Origin: Symbiodinium natans
Taxonomy: Eukaryota > Sar > Dinophyceae > Suessiales > Symbiodiniaceae
Length of the DNA: 64,000 bases
Direction of reading: 5' to 3'
NCBI GenBank assembly: GCA_905221605.1
Contig: CAJNDS010002201.1
Span: forward strand, 117,501 to 181,500
The position numbers and the translations under genes are program-made. How positions within the stretch are numbered: the stretch's first letter is position 1; the number at the start of each line of letters is the position of its first letter. Positions 1 through 13,046 of the stretch are shown in pieces. The notes below the pieces were generated by a model. It saw only the letters and a program-made list of their open reading frames with translations, made no database searches and was not told the origin of the DNA.

Positions 1-2166
1 ATCACAGGCATTTGCAGACCAGGATGGTGGCCTCATGAGCTGCAAGAGAGGCTCGTCAGCAAGTCTGCCAACATCTCGTGTGCTGCCTGCCGAAAAAGAT
101 CACAACCGATACCATGGAGAATTGAAACTTGCAATCTGCGCTAAAATGTCTGAATGATGGGTGCAAAAACACATCCACACAAGCTATGCTGCAGGTACTG
201 CGCGCCATGCCACAAAAGATACAGAGCAGCGAAATGTTGGGTCGGCGACATCAGGCTTCACAAGCAGAATTTTGATTTGCACTTTGTGTGCGATGCTTGT
301 TCCCCACCCCCAGCGTCGGGTTGCTAGATTCTACCGCGGCTTTTCTCCTCGCCCAAATATAATGTTCTCATGGCCCGGGTCTCTTACTCCAGACAATCTG
401 CAGAATACATCAGGCAATCACTATGAATCACTGCAACCCCAGAGCAGCAGCCCATCTCTAGAGAATTCTCAAGAGAATCCCACCAGACCCACGATCCAGA
501 AGAGTATCCCTGAAACGCACATCACAGATGAACCCGACAGTGTTGGCAAACTGCCTCGTTTTCGGGTACGGATGCTTCACCTCCCCTCTGCCACCAGGTG
601 CACGCATGCTGCTCAGTCAGCAGGAAAGCGACGAATACCAAAGGTTCTTCAGTGGAGCTTACTAACATATGAACAAGAGCCGCTGAAGGCTTGTTGCTGA
701 AAATTGAGCGGTGGGTCACTCGACCACCACACCATCTGACAATGGGTTGTCGGCCTCCAAGCCGCCGCTTGAGATTGCCCACAGCAGTGGCGAAATTGAC
801 TGCGTGCCGACCTCATGCGCATGCTCGCCATTACGCTTGCTGGCTGGTTGCATGCAGAAGGGCTTCTCACAATGTTCAAATCTAGGTTGAAAGTGTTCTG
901 CTCTAATCTTGTAGTTGCGTGATTGTTCATCCTTGCAGCCACGAAGCCGTGACTTTCAGCATGGATAATGCACGTCTCGATCGCGGAACAGGCACCAACG
1001 CCTGACAACAGCGACAATGGCAAAGGAGCCAATATGACAAAGATTGCTGTACCGCGGTTTGAGAACACTGATGGCTGCAGGCGCCCTGGGCAGCAGCATG
1101 GCTCGTGCCTTCCTGACCATGTTGGCCGAGTTCATGTTGATGGCCTTCATGACCAAAGTAGAGCCCTCATTGATTGTTCGCACCAGGATGCGCGAGACAA
1201 GCCTTGCTTGTGGGCTCATCAGCAAGACTCAGGAGAAAATATCCTGCATGCAAGCATACGGATCTACAAGTGACTTACAGCCTGAAACACAAAGCCGCTG
1301 CATAGGCACATGTTCATGACAAAGGCACCCCAATGACCAAGCGAAGGCATCACAAAGTTTCGCATCGTTCGTAATTTCGCGCATGACATCCACGCAGCAC
1401 TGTACCTTGAGGGTCCCAGCTGCACATTAGCACCAACAATGCCCGCCTGTCTGCTGTTGTGCAGTTACAGTTACAGACGTATCGGACCGTGTCGATTCTG
1501 CCAGGAAACGAAGGGGTTGAAAAATTCTGTTGGGATGCCATACCCAACCTTGGACATGGGAGCACGTGATCAATCTCTCCCAAACATCGAAAGCACAATT
1601 CAAAAATGGCAGTGTGATTCCCTTGAACAAGTGCCACCATGATAGAAATCCTGGCTATTGACGGATGCTCGGCAATGTCCCCTCGCGTGCCGAAACTGAG
1701 GCAGCAAACGTGACGCAATCCCAGGGCCGAAATTTCATCCACCATCCCTTAGATGTGCTATGCTTGCAATGCCAAACTGGCATCACAAACACGCAGTGGG
1801 TTTCGCAACTACGCCGGTGGCTGTGTTAAGGATGGTTTTGTTGGGCTTGTCTTCTAACCGTGAGACCTAAACCTCGACCCGAACCCCTACGCCCGCTCTC
1901 AACCTGAAGATCCCCAGGCCACTGGTGTTGCAGGTGGGGTCGATCGGGGACCCTAGGGACCTTCTCGCACAAACCTCGAAACTGGATCGGCAGAACCCAC
2001 CCAGGAGCCAACGGGCTCGAAGAACGACTGTATAGCCCTATACCGTGAAGGGTTAGTTGTTTCTGTCCGGACATGGGAAGTTCCTGCTCTTAAGTTTCGC
2101 GAAGACTGGGACTTTGGGTGCGCCCTGCGCGTGAGGGGAGCCCTGGTGCTCTCAAGCCACAAGAAG
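1..2166. other. No supportable gene
   Basis: Several 60-180 codon frames are open on both strands, but none shows a domain, a clear codon pattern or a pair of splice sites that keeps a frame. It may be intron or intergenic DNA. I see no RNA gene here. Confidence 0.4.
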
Positions 2167-2248
2167 ACAGAGTGAGAGTGAAGGAGAGAGAAGGAGAGAG
2201 ACAAACAGAGAGAGAGGGGGGGTGACAAAGAAAAAAAGGAGCATTACT
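2167..2248. repeat. Purine-rich GAGA tract
   Basis: A run of GAGAG, GAAGG and AAAG words lies directly before a long CTT array. The + strand therefore switches from almost all purine to almost all pyrimidine at about 2248, which makes an imperfect mirror or inverted arrangement. No coding role is visible. Confidence 0.7.
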
Positions 2249-2346
2249 CTTCTTCTTCTTCTTCTTCTTCTTCTTCTTCTTCTTCTTCTTCTTCTTCTTC
2301 TTCTTCTTCTTCTTCTTCTTCTTCTTCTTCTTCTTCTTCTTCTTCT
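2249..2346. repeat. (CTT)n microsatellite
   Basis: About 32 nearly perfect CTT units. The array ends in CTTCTGCATG and is followed by a GGAGGGG/CCCCC segment. A similar layout is seen at 30670-30769. The poly-Leu, poly-Lys, poly-Arg and poly-Glu frames across it are repeat artefacts. Confidence 0.97.
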
Positions 2347-5300
2347 GCATGACCCCCGGAGGGGCTTGCTTTCTCTGCAATGGGAGCCGGCCAAAATCGG
2401 GGTTCGAGCTGATAAGATGGTTGCAGATGCACCAAGGCTCGGCAGGGAGACTGGTACATGGACAAAGTCATCTCAACGACTCGATCGATGATGAACTGCA
2501 GCCTTGTAGAGGATTGCTTGAAGTAGTTCTGTCCCTCAGGAGCCTCAGATTTTGCTGGTGACTCTGACGATAGGCTTCAATCTCCTCAACAGCTTCGCCG
2601 TTCCATGGAACCAATTCATCCTGCAGTTACTCTTGGCGTAAGACCGAAAAATGGCCAAGCAGTAGGACAGGGTGCTACTGTGAAGAACTTGGTGTAGATC
2701 TTTTTGCTCAACGTGCACTTTGTCTCATCTTCCATCGACCCGACGTACCGAGACACACGTCGCTCCTGCCATGAAATGTGCTAGGTGGCTCACATCTACC
2801 ATTGTACCCACTTTCTAACAGGAAACAACAGGGCCCAAAACGAAGGACTCCCATAAGGCCACGGTGCTCTGTCCGCTGCTTTCCCAATCTCTTTTCCCAG
2901 CATCTTCTCCACGTTGCTCCAGAGCCAATCCCAGGCCTCTTCATGCTTGGTATTCCAATCCTGGGGAGAAGCAGAGCGAGAGAGAGAAAGTGTCTGCTTC
3001 GATTTTGCGAGAGAGCTTCAGAAAACAAAGTCAGTGCTGCTTCAGTTCGGTATCGACATGGTTTTGAAAAAATTTGTCAACCCTCTCACTGCGCACTATG
3101 AACACACGTCAACACCAAATCAACTCTAAAAACCGCAATGCAGCTTTCATACCCGGCATGAAAAGTTGTTCATTTCAATGGTCTCAAAAAAACCACCTCC
3201 AGCCGTGGCCTTGAGCCATGTGTGTACAAATCGTGCTCGAAACGCCCTTAAGCAATTCGAGACCGGTCCTGGGGCACCAGTGATCTCAAAGACGCCAGCA
3301 TTACAGCTTTGAACTCGACAAGGATGACAACACCTTTCCAGGCAGTTCGATGCGATGAAAAAGAACTCTATCTGCCTGCGACCGGCATGTAATGATGCAT
3401 GGGCTCGGAAACTGACTGGAATTTTGGGCATGTTCTAGGACTCTCTCTCTCTCTCTCTCTCTCGGGCCGGAAAAGCAAGGATGCCAAAGCTAGACACGGT
3501 CGAAAGATGAGCCCACGAGGAGCAGTGCCGGAAAACAACGCAACAAATCACGAGAAGCAAAGATCGACCACACTGCCGCTCAGAACATTGCGCCGACATG
3601 TTTCTCGCACTGCGCGCACGCTTGATATCTTATACCGACAAATATGGCCGGCAAAAATGACGCTGTGCCACATAATTTCATCCACCATACGTTGGCAGGG
3701 CTAGCTCGTATTGATGTACTTGCAAAGTGAGAAATGCATGGCCCACATGGCCGAAGAAAGAGCAGCATGCCCGTGCATTTTCTCACAGGTGGCTTCGAAA
3801 GCCACTTCAAACATGACTGCATGCCCGTTCATGTTTTCAAGCAGCATGCTGTCCTGCATGCCACCTCGCTCACACAACAACACTGCAAAACTGCAGAATG
3901 TGACGTGATTCTTTCGCTCTCTCACGCCAGTGTGGTTTCACTCTCTCACGTCATCTCTCCACTCTAAACGCAGACGGAACGTCGCACTGCAATGTATCTC
4001 TGCTCCACGCGAGGAGAGCATGCCATCCACATGACACCATACCACATACATCCACATACCACATTTCACTTGCTTGTACACGGCAGGTTCCTTCATAAAC
4101 ATATCGGCGACTGCATGCAGATTTGGTTTGGCAGAATTAAGGCAAAAGTTGGCAGCTGATAATAGAACACAGACATGATAGCATCAGGAGTGTGACTCAC
4201 CCCATGCACATGCCTACGCACCCTTGCGCTATCCAGTCTCAACGTACTAGCATCCCCCTGCGGCGCACAGCTGCCGTCCCCCCCATACGCGGTCAGAAAC
4301 CAGGGTGGGCCAGGGAGGGAGAAAAGAGTTCTGCTGGCACGACTCCCTTGGCCTGAGCCAAGATCGTCGGTGCCTGATGTCGCGCCTGTTTATGTGTGCT
4401 GCACCATGCCTGCCCTAGCCTGACAGCACAAGCAAATGTTAATGCACTTGGTGCTTCAACCCTTATCCGCCTGCAATACAGCAGGTGTAATAACTTTTGG
4501 CAATGACTAGTTTCAGCTGGAAAACGGACCCTTCTCGGGGTGTAGACAGGAAATCGCTGTCCCACTCTTGAGTTAGAGTAGGTCCATGCACAAGTCATTG
4601 CATGCCTCATCTAGCAATGAGCTTGTGCACATCCGGGAAGAAGCTTGCAACAAATACGGAGCTGCCGCATACTGAGGTTTGCTGCGATTCTTGACGGTGC
4701 TTCAGCTCTTGCTCCTAAGCCACGACGATTACAACCAGCACTGCCAACCCTGTCCAGCAGCATGGCGGTGCCATGAGTTCTACTTAGCGCAAGTACAACA
4801 CCTGCAACTGCTTGGAGCATTTCAGGTGGAAAGTTACTTGAAACAGGCCATCAGTAAATCGAAGCCGAAAGCAGGTGTCGAGCAAAACTTTGGGGCCAAT
4901 AGTGCAAAGCGGTGCTCTGGCCATCTCTGGTTGGCATGACCATGTTGGTCAAATGAGGTTTGTCCAGTTCCATCTTTCGTCTCTGCAAACAAATTCATCT
5001 CATTTCGTGAGATTCTCTTACGTGGTCCTGCGGAGAAGTCTCCCCTCTGCAACTCCTTCAATTCCACCAGCCAGAAACGGCAACTGGGCTTGCGAAAAGG
5101 GCAACCCCCCTGCCTGGTACCTTGGCGAACCGCAGGGAGAGCACGTCACACTCTTCCTCCATTGTCAAGAACGAGCAGCTTGGGTGCTAAGACACTGGAT
5201 GTTCAAAGCCCCTCAACTTCGAGACAAGAGCCCGAACAATTGCAGGGATGAAGGCCAACATGTTTCCAGACTGCGGTAATCACTTCAGAAACACTGCCAT

Positions 5301-5640
5301 TCCAGCACCTCAAACCAACTTTAGGGCCTGAGTTCTACTGTGCCGCGGGCGACTCAGGCATCCTGAAACATTCCGTCCCCTTCGTCTGTCAGATGTGAAA
5401 AGAGTGGACGAGGTATTACGAGTACCTGTTGCATCGGCTGTAACATGCTGTTGCTGCTGCGGCCGTTGTTGTTTTGGTTGCGGTTGTAGTTGCAACACGT
5501 TGGAATTGGAAGTGGTGGTCGTAGGAGGAGGAGAAGTACCGTAGGAGCAGCAGAAGCAATTGCAGTTGCAAATGTCAACCGCTGTTCGTGTTGGGTGGGA
5601 AATCCCTTGCAGAACATATGAGCACAGTCCAGGCAGGGTC
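2347..5640. other. No recognised gene; minor repeats
   Basis: Contains a (CT)n tract at 3441-3463 and a small hairpin at 3789-3805 (7-bp stem GTGGCTT/AAGCCAC, loop CGA). The hairpin lies between two near-direct copies of a GCATGCCCG-type sequence. A minus-strand frame at 4834-5067 has a plausible exon-like start (MELKELQRG) but no known domain. The 5400-5560 stretch is rich in TTG/GTTG words and is probably intronic. Confidence 0.4.
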
Positions 5641-6903
5641 CTGCAATCGGAAAGTGTTCGCAACATTCCGAACGATGGCATCAAAGCAGTCGAGGACCTC
5701 GTACATCCACTCTCTGTCTGCCATTCCCATGACAGCAGCGTTAAAGCGGAACATCTCGTTGAAGCTCGTAGGGACCTCATGCAAGAAGAGTAGCGCAGGT
5801 GAGGATGTCGCATGTCTGTGTTTGCACAACAACAGGCAACAATATCGTTCAAGAACGAGTGACACCCTGCATGCTGATCTTGTTTGGGTTCTCATGCTGG
5901 GTGTCCTCCCCTGTGGCAGGCTGTACCTCGACTGCAGTCTGCGACGTCTCCAGCTGCGACTGCTGTGACTGCGATGTTGCTTGCGAGCCAGATCCTCTTG
6001 CCTGAGCTGGGTGGCTCTGTATACGCGTGGAAAACACACTGCATGTACGAACTGATTTTGCTTGTTTTTTTCTCTCGCTCCCTCTCTATCACTCGACAGT
6101 GACTGTTAAAGCCTGGTCTCGGAGTCTGCTTGTACAAAATCCTCATCCCATTCTTCATCCAGGACTTGCCCGTCAGCGCTGGCAGTTCTCCAGCTCGAAG
6201 CCAGAATTTGCAATCTTTCCTTGGCCCCCATGGACCAGAATCGCATTCCAAGTGCAGCATTATGGCAATACTGCGGAGGTCGACAAAGCTTGGTGATGCC
6301 GGGATGCCGCGAAGGTTTCACGCAAATAGACGCACCCGCCGCCAGCATAGTTCAATGTCTTACGCAGTCCTTCATAGGCAAGCGTAGTGAAACGGTCGCC
6401 CAGCCTGAGCAGCAAGCACGTCCTCCTTTTCACGATACTATGGGGCCGATTTCAAGATCAGACTAAAGTGGCATGAAATGAAAGACTGAGTGGCAACTAC
6501 ATGACTCATGAACATGTGTTGCACATGACCACGCACCCTGAAGTTTCACTTGGCTAGATCTTGGAAGGTCCAGAAAACAAATACTCCTGTGGCCAACACT
6601 GTTGGTCAAGGGAATCTGGTCACTGGGAGAGTTGGCTTGCCCCAACAACGCTTAGATGGACCTGCTTGCTTTCCAAGTGCTCTGCAGTAAAGGCTTCCAA
6701 TATGGCTTCCCTGAACACCGCAATTCGCGGCGATGTCACCTCAATTTCGAGGTGCTTGAAACCTGCCGTAGAGCAGGTCACGACATGCACAGCACCAGAG
6801 AGGCAGGAGAGGCAAAAGCAAAGGGGAGAGTCCGCGCCTAGAGCTTCTACCAGACCTTTGACTTCCTTGCCGTTCGGCAACGCCATGACAATGCTCTCAA
6901 TGC
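5641..6903 (-). CDS. Unidentified gene, at least five exons with matching phases
   Basis: Not recognised. Seen on the minus strand: exon 6838-6903 (IVMALPNGKEV), exon 6662-6762 (LEIEVTSPRIAVFREAI), exon from 6404 to about 6330 (RFTTLAYEGLRKTLNY), exon 6136-6270 (NAALGMRFWSMGAKERLQ, then an acidic DEEWDEDF end), exon 5864-6001 (Ser/Gln-rich) and exon 5641-5775 (FNEMFRFNAAVMGMADREW). The 135, 138 and 135 nt exons are all phase 0 and join without a stop. The 75-nt intron 6763-6837 has a GC donor, and the joint restores one glycine codon. The last exon appears to end at a GA donor (CAG|GACCC). Exact limits of the 6.33-6.40 kb exon are uncertain. More exons probably lie on both sides. The Ser/Gln stretch suggests a disordered linker, and the rest looks globular. 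No function is assigned. Confidence 0.55.
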
Positions 6904-7447
6904 CTGAGGTAAGCCTGCCACTCGCACATCACAAATCCCACATGACCCCCGTGGCGACATCGATTTAGCCTAGCCTAGGCCAAGGGCAAACCCCAAACCG
7001 GACTGGGCCTGCCGGACATAATTGCCCGCGAGGTTTTGAAGAGGGACTGCAGAGATGGAGCTGCATCATAGAAGGCAACCTCATCCAGAACATCCATGTC
7101 TTGTATTCTTGCATGGTCTCATGCCGAGAAATGCAATGATCGGCGTTGCAGCTTCGTTCCGGCATAGGCGCCGGAGAACTTACAAACACAAACAACCACG
7201 GAAAGATTGGGAACGAGAAAGGCAGAGACAGATAGAGATCGAGAGTGTCAGAGAAAGGCAGCGAAACAGAAACAGATTGACACAGATCTGTCAAAGACAG
7301 AGCGGGCAGGCAAACAACTCTCGTGGCGACAGGGACTGGCAAACAAGAGCGCCGAGATTCGGGGGAAGAAGGAGAGCTAGAAGGTAATGATGGAACGGAG
7401 AGCCCAAGACAAGAAGAGCACCTGTTTGTGATGAGCTCAGTGCGATG

Positions 7448-8351
7448 TCAGATCGCTCCCAGTTCGCAATCACGCCAAGTGAAGACGCACCCTGAACTTG
7501 AAGAACATTCTTGTTCAAGCTCCAGCACAGAATCGATGGGTTTTTGCCAGGGAACAAACAAGGTGTCACATGCGACGTCACGTGAGCTGAAGCTCTCCAT
7601 GAACATGACCCACGCATCTTGCAATTCTCGAGCCTGCCAGACAAAGTTGACTTCTGAGCCAATGACCGGCGCTCGATGCAACCAGGCAAAACTTGGACAC
7701 ACCAGGACTCTAGGTGATCGAATGCGTTCTGTGCTGGCTGGCCCTTCAACCACCCGCGCACCTGTTCTGGCTCCATTACCATCCTTGGCTTGATCGGCCA
7801 AAACCCAAGTATCACTGCAACACCACAGGGAAACAAGTACACCCGGAATCCTGAGAACATGAATGCATATGAATGCCGACTAGAAGCACGTCTAAATATC
7901 CAGTGATGACTTCATCGCCAGTCACGCCTTGACCAACGACAGACGATGGTGTGCTGCCACCTGGCAAGTACGCACAAGAGGGGCCAAGAAACCCGGCGCT
8001 TGAAATTGACCACAGCTCATATCACAAAATGTCTCTGGGACATATCCCACATATCTCACATATGCCACAATTAAGCCATCTTCGCATGGAGCCACAATCT
8101 TCCCAGGAGGTGAAGCAGCGGGGACGAGACCTTTCAACTCACGTCCTGAGACCTGCCGCTGCCTGCTTGGGCAGAAACTGGCAGGGTGCGCACGACTTCA
8201 CACGAATATCGGGATGCTTGCAACCCGCTTCACTACGAATTGGCTCAAAACTTGGAATGGCAGTCAGAGCCCCAAACATGCGGCTTCCGCCTTGCTCGGC
8301 ACCCTGAATCTCTGCCAACAGCTGCTGCACATGCGCGTCCTGCGAATTCAA
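7448..8351 (-). CDS. Probable exons of the same or a neighbouring unidentified gene
   Basis: Two minus-strand stretches read like protein. One at about 7590-7715 contains APVIGSEVNFVWQARELQ followed by an amphipathic segment. The other at about 8195-8351 contains HVQQLLAEIQGAEQG and then a Phe/Pro-rich piece. An AG acceptor precedes the second (CGCAG|GACGC). They lie upstream of the 5.6-6.9 kb gene in its direction of transcription and could be its 5' part. No domain is recognised and the splice sites are not fixed. Confidence 0.3.
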
Positions 8352-8917
8352 AATCTCGGGACCATGTGTACTTCTGGCTGGTTGAGAGTGGCCTTGAAGC
8401 CAGTGCTTCCGTCAAACCTGTTTATTTCCTAACGTTCATAGGCCCGCAGCACAAACCCAAGGGCACTTGGCGCTTGCTAAGGGGGACGTCGTGCTTTTAT
8501 CATCGCGATGAGCAGTGTCCGTACTCTAAAGCCGTGGCAATAGCATCCAAGTGGGCCCAGTCATGATTTGGCTCTTGAAACCTAGTTTACCGAAGAAGCT
8601 GTGGGTTGGCTTTCAATGTCAGATAACCAAATGTTGCATGCAGAACTGTTGCCCAATTCTGTGACACTAGACAGCTTGAAATTAGAAAGAGAAGTCCGCC
8701 GAGGCCGGAGGCCTGAGGCGTTTAGATCCAAGTCTAGGGAACCACTGGGTCGGCCAGCCAACATGGCGGCCGAGTTTTTTTGGCCCAGAATGGGTAGTCC
8801 TCGTAGTCAACCTTTATCCAGTCGCGGCCGTGCCCGGACCAGGTGGGATTTGGGCCAAAGGATAGGGGGCGGATGCGAGAACCCCCCCACCCCCGCCCCA
8901 GAGCTACTACGAGCACG
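8352..8917. other. No recognised gene
   Basis: Mixed-composition DNA with no domain-bearing frame. It becomes C-rich towards 8880 and leads into telomere-like repeats. Confidence 0.4.
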
Positions 8918-9024
8918 AAACCCCAAGCCCTAACCCGAAGCCCTAAGCCCTGAGCCCAAAGCTCAGCCTAAGCCAAGCCCTAGGCCCTAAGAAGCCCCAA
9001 TCCGTACCCTAAGCCCGAATAAGC
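8918..9024. repeat. Degenerate telomere-like CCCTAAG repeats
   Basis: The words CCCTAAC, CCCTAAG, CCCTGAG, CCCTAGG and CCCTAAG recur at 7-12 bp spacing, much like a mutated array of the CCCTAAA/TTTAGGG unit used by plants and reported for dinoflagellates. The array is short and impure, so it is an interstitial relic rather than a chromosome end. Confidence 0.7.
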
Positions 9025-10242
9025 CCCCCCCCATCCCACCCCCCTCATCCCATCCCATCCCCCCACCCCCCCACCCCCACCTTCCCCCTCCCACCCTGAC
9101 ACCGTGCAAAGCCAAATCTCGGAGCCCGCCCAAAGCTTTCAACTTTACACCTCAAACCGAACCTGTACACAGCTGGCAAGGAACAAGCAACACAGGTGAA
9201 GCGACAGCTTGTTGTCCGACACATGCCGGCTGAGGCTAACCCCCCTTCCCCCCATTCCCCTTCCCCCCCCCAAAAAAAAAACCTGCGCTTGTTGCGCGAC
9301 GGGCACACCCCCACTACCCCTTCCTGCCGCCTCGGTACCCTTGCCGAGGCGGCCTCGCGTTAGCGATAAAATTATTGATTCTGCGTTATACCGCTTCTGG
9401 AGTTTCTTGAAGAATAATATCCAATTATTCCAAACAAAGTTCTTCTGTTATGAAGGACTGGTATCAATTTGTCAGTGATTCCGAAGATTCCTCCAAACAA
9501 TAAATACGGAGTTCCTAAGCCTGTTTCATTAGCGTCTTTAACATGTGGTAGACAAGGTTGGCTCATAGCTCCTTTTTTTTTACATTTTGTTGAAGGGTCA
9601 TTTTTTCATATTATTTCTAGCGTCTGAAGCAAATGAAGAGATTCGGACAGCATAAGACTTAACAATGTACCAGTCTGTAATTTTTTTTTGACAAAATGCT
9701 ATGCGTTTTTCAGTCATGCGCTTATCGACATTACTCATCTTACGTGCATTTTCATGGTGGGCGGCTTTCATTTCCAGGGGACCTCATGTGTAAGCAACAG
9801 AGGCCATATCATGCAACATCCATCTCAAGAAGGAGGATGTATCAAGTGAAATGACCCCGTCTTCCCTCGCCCTTGCCACTCCGGGAATCCCTGAAATCAA
9901 CACGTGCAACACCTGCTACCTGCTGATGCTCCTCCCGCAGGTCGGTGCGGAGCAATGACAATGCCTCCAAGAGGACATCTGCCTCGCTGGCTTCTGAGTC
10001 CCTTGGTCCATGCGTCATACCGTCGCGGCATTGACATCTGACGGCCTACCTAGCTGTGCATCGGGTGGCCTGCACAGCAAACCACATTAATCACTGAAGC
10101 CAAGGATCTCTGCAATTGATGCAACTAGATCCACGAGACCTTCGACGGTGCTTTCACCGAGAACATCTGCCCCATGTGACCTTGCTGCAAAAAGACTGCT
10201 CACCGTCACAAGCACAGGGGGAACCTAGCTTTTGTTGAAAGA
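9025..10242. other. C-rich then AT-rich non-coding stretch
   Basis: 9025-9110 and 9238-9280 are C-rich on the + strand (CCCATCCCACCCCCC-type). 9360-9760 turns AT-rich and contains short T runs. No frame of interest is seen. This abrupt change of composition suggests unrelated inserted segments. Confidence 0.5.
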
Positions 10243-10437
10243 CTTGTGTCAGCAGGTCATGTCGAAGGACGAGGACATGCCCCAGATGCTGCGAGACGAC
10301 ACGGCAGAAATCACAAACTCCGTCTCAGGATGCCACTTTGTGCAGGCATCTTCGCCTGCCAGCTCTACGAGGAGCTGCAGCTGGTCGAGAATGTCGTCCT
10401 CCAGGAAAGAGGGGAAACAGAAGCAGAGAAATTTCAT
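10243..10437 (-). CDS. Probable single exon, unidentified
   Basis: The minus frame reads FLEDDILDQLQLLVELAG and then KWHPETEFVISAV before a stop near 10249. The residue mix and the acidic amphipathic start look coding, and the + strand frame over the same bases does not. No family is recognised. It could be a terminal exon. Confidence 0.35.
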
Positions 10438-12999
10438 GCCGACACCTGCTTCAACTAGCGCTTAAGCTACGGGTCTTGTTGAAAACAAGGCTGCAGCGCT
10501 GACATTTACTTTGCCGCAAACATTGTGTGTTAAAGCTGGTATGCTGTGTGTGAATGGGTAGCTCAATCCCATTGCAACAGCATCGGCCTCTACCACAATC
10601 TTACAAACCCTTGCTGGCTGGGACCCTGCTTTCTGCATGCTCGCGACAAGATCTTGTTATCTCCGGAAGAAGGGACCTTGGGGAAAGGACCTGCAACTTC
10701 TGTCCTTGGAAGTCCCAGCAAGGTATGCTTGCAGCCGTTCTTCCTCAGATGCAGATCCCCTGACAAGCGACAGCCAGAACCTCGAAGCGACACCACAAGG
10801 CAGGGACTGAGTGCAGTCAACACACCGCTTCCAGTGCAGAAAGGAGGTGTTCTGCAATTGTGCTGGGGCCACTTTCCGCTCCATCCTGAAGATGCTCTCG
10901 ACAGGTACACTAGTCTAAGGCGCTTCGAGAACTCTGCTATTCTATGAATACAGGAACAGTCGGCAGCATGAACAAGCATGAACAAGACAGAGCACTGACA
11001 CAGCTAAAACTGCAATGGACAAATCTGCCTCCGAGGGGGCCGATGCCATAGGAGGCCCCCCACCGTTCGGTGCACACAGGGCCAGGGCATCTCTGCTTGC
11101 TGAGCCAAGAACACACGAGCATGAGCGCTCTCGCGATCTTCCTCTTCCTATGATCTCTTGATATTGCTTACTTCTCTCTTTCTATCATTTGTTTTTGGTT
11201 TCCTCTCTCTCTCTCTCTCTCCGTCTTTCTGATGCAGCTGAAGCCTTGCAGTGAGTGACAGAACAAGCTTCTACGCCGCACCCTCTTCTCCGGCAGCAAG
11301 GTCGGACACCCGTTTCATCTAGCCCCTGGTTGCAAACCGTAAAAACGAGAAGGCCTTCTCCAGCACTGGTTCCGGACGGCATGGCAGGACTCACAGAACC
11401 TAGAACAAGACACGCGCGCACACACACACACACACATTCGCAATGGCTCATGTTGCTTACTGGCTCAGACGTGTGGTATCTGCTGAGAAGAGGTGAACGT
11501 GACAGGCAAGAGGTGGCGAGAGTATCTATACGGGTATGAAAGGTTGAGGAGGTCCAGAGTCTAGAGGTCGGTTTGTGCGTGCCACATTCTTCAGCAAGAC
11601 TTGCCTGTGAAATGCATGTGCGCATGTTGTTTGGAGCCATGCCTTCTTGTGCAGAAGCTGCGAGGGGAAAGCTCGGCAAGCTAGCCAATTCGAGGATAGG
11701 ACGGTTTTTAGGCTTAGGGTTTAAGAGTTTCAGGGATTTTTGGCCACCTGCCTAGGTGAATGTAAACGTCGCACTGCAGGAAGCATCTCACGGATTTAGC
11801 GCTTAGGGTTTAGCGTCGCCTCGTTGCATTGACATCCGCATGACTCTTGGCAAATAAAGCCCGAACCAACAAGCCCGTTCTCTTTGCGAACGATTCTTCA
11901 AGACTGCCTGTCAGCACAAGAGGCCCACTTAGACGAAAGGACCTGCACAACTGGAGATTGACATGGCCAGCTACGCGGGCGATCCCGTTCGGGAGTGGAG
12001 AATACAGGATGGCGTTGTAAATTGCTTTGGCCGTGCTGGTAGGCCATGGACTGCAGTTCCGAGTTTGCCAGACTTGTTTACCATTGTGCAAGTACTACTA
12101 TTCGCATGGGATCACAACTCACCTCAATTTTGCCAATTCTAGGGGTACATTGACTGAGGAACCTCTGAAACCCTCCTCAGGGTAAAAATGTGGTTGCCTC
12201 TCATGAAGGCCTGCGAAGATGTGAGTGTCGCTATGCTGGAGGTATAAGGCAAAAAGGCACTTGAGCAGATCAGAGCACACAGCAGCAATGAACTGAACTT
12301 GTTTTTCGTGCGGGTGCAAACGGCGATCTGTCACGTGGCTGCAGTCACGGGCAAACTTCCCAACTGCTCTGTACACTATGTATTGTCGATATCCTGGGTC
12401 ATTGACAGTCTTGTGCATGCCAGGCTCCCTCCTAGTCGCATGCAGTTTTCAGGGGCTGACTCTCACAGACTTTCATTCGAACTGCCAGCCATTCTCTGGA
12501 CACCAGCACCTCACTGAAAGTTGCTGCGGAACGCCTGCCCAGGCATTTGCCTGGGATCGAATTATGTTGCCAGCTGGGTCACGTTTTTAGGCGTGCCAGT
12601 TTGCATCACTGGACCCACGCGAAAAAGACTTCGTGAAACTCGAGAGGTCTTTCATTGCACCAAGTCAGCCACACAGCACGTGAAACCCGCGTACAAGATG
12701 ACAGGCAATCCTGGGCGAGAGAAAGGTTAGCGAGCCTCATCCAGGCTTTTGATGAGGAAAGCATCTTTCGGGAAAAAGGATCTGCAGAGGGATGAAGCTG
12801 AACTTATGTTCTATGAAGCCGGGTGAACAAGAAGCAGAGGTCAAGGCAAATTGTAATAAAGACGTAGGACGACGGAAGCATTTTACTGTTTTACTGCATA
12901 CAAAGCTGCATCACAGTGGTAGGCGGCTCGAACCACCAGAGTCGCCTCAGCCACCACCATGCACCGCAAGACGCTGCCGTCACTAAACATTCTCACGCT
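10438..12999. other. No supportable gene; telomere-like fragments
   Basis: Frames up to about 165 codons are open on both strands without domains. A CT tract lies near 11203-11221 and a CA tract near 11410-11436. Two short TTTAGG-type words (about 11705-11725 and 11796-11815) resemble the telomere-like repeats seen elsewhere. Probably intronic or intergenic. Confidence 0.4.
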
Positions 13000-13046
13000 G
13001 CCGCCGCCACCACCACCACCACCACCACCACCACCACCACCACCAC
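13000..13046. repeat. (CAC)n microsatellite
   Basis: A CCG/CAC start followed by about 13 CAC units, then an imperfect ACCACC tail. Poly-Gly and poly-Thr frames here are artefacts. Confidence 0.95.

Noticed and set aside
2090-2471. Frames of poly-Lys, poly-Arg, poly-Glu and poly-Leu
   Set aside because: They are translations of the CTT array in different frames.
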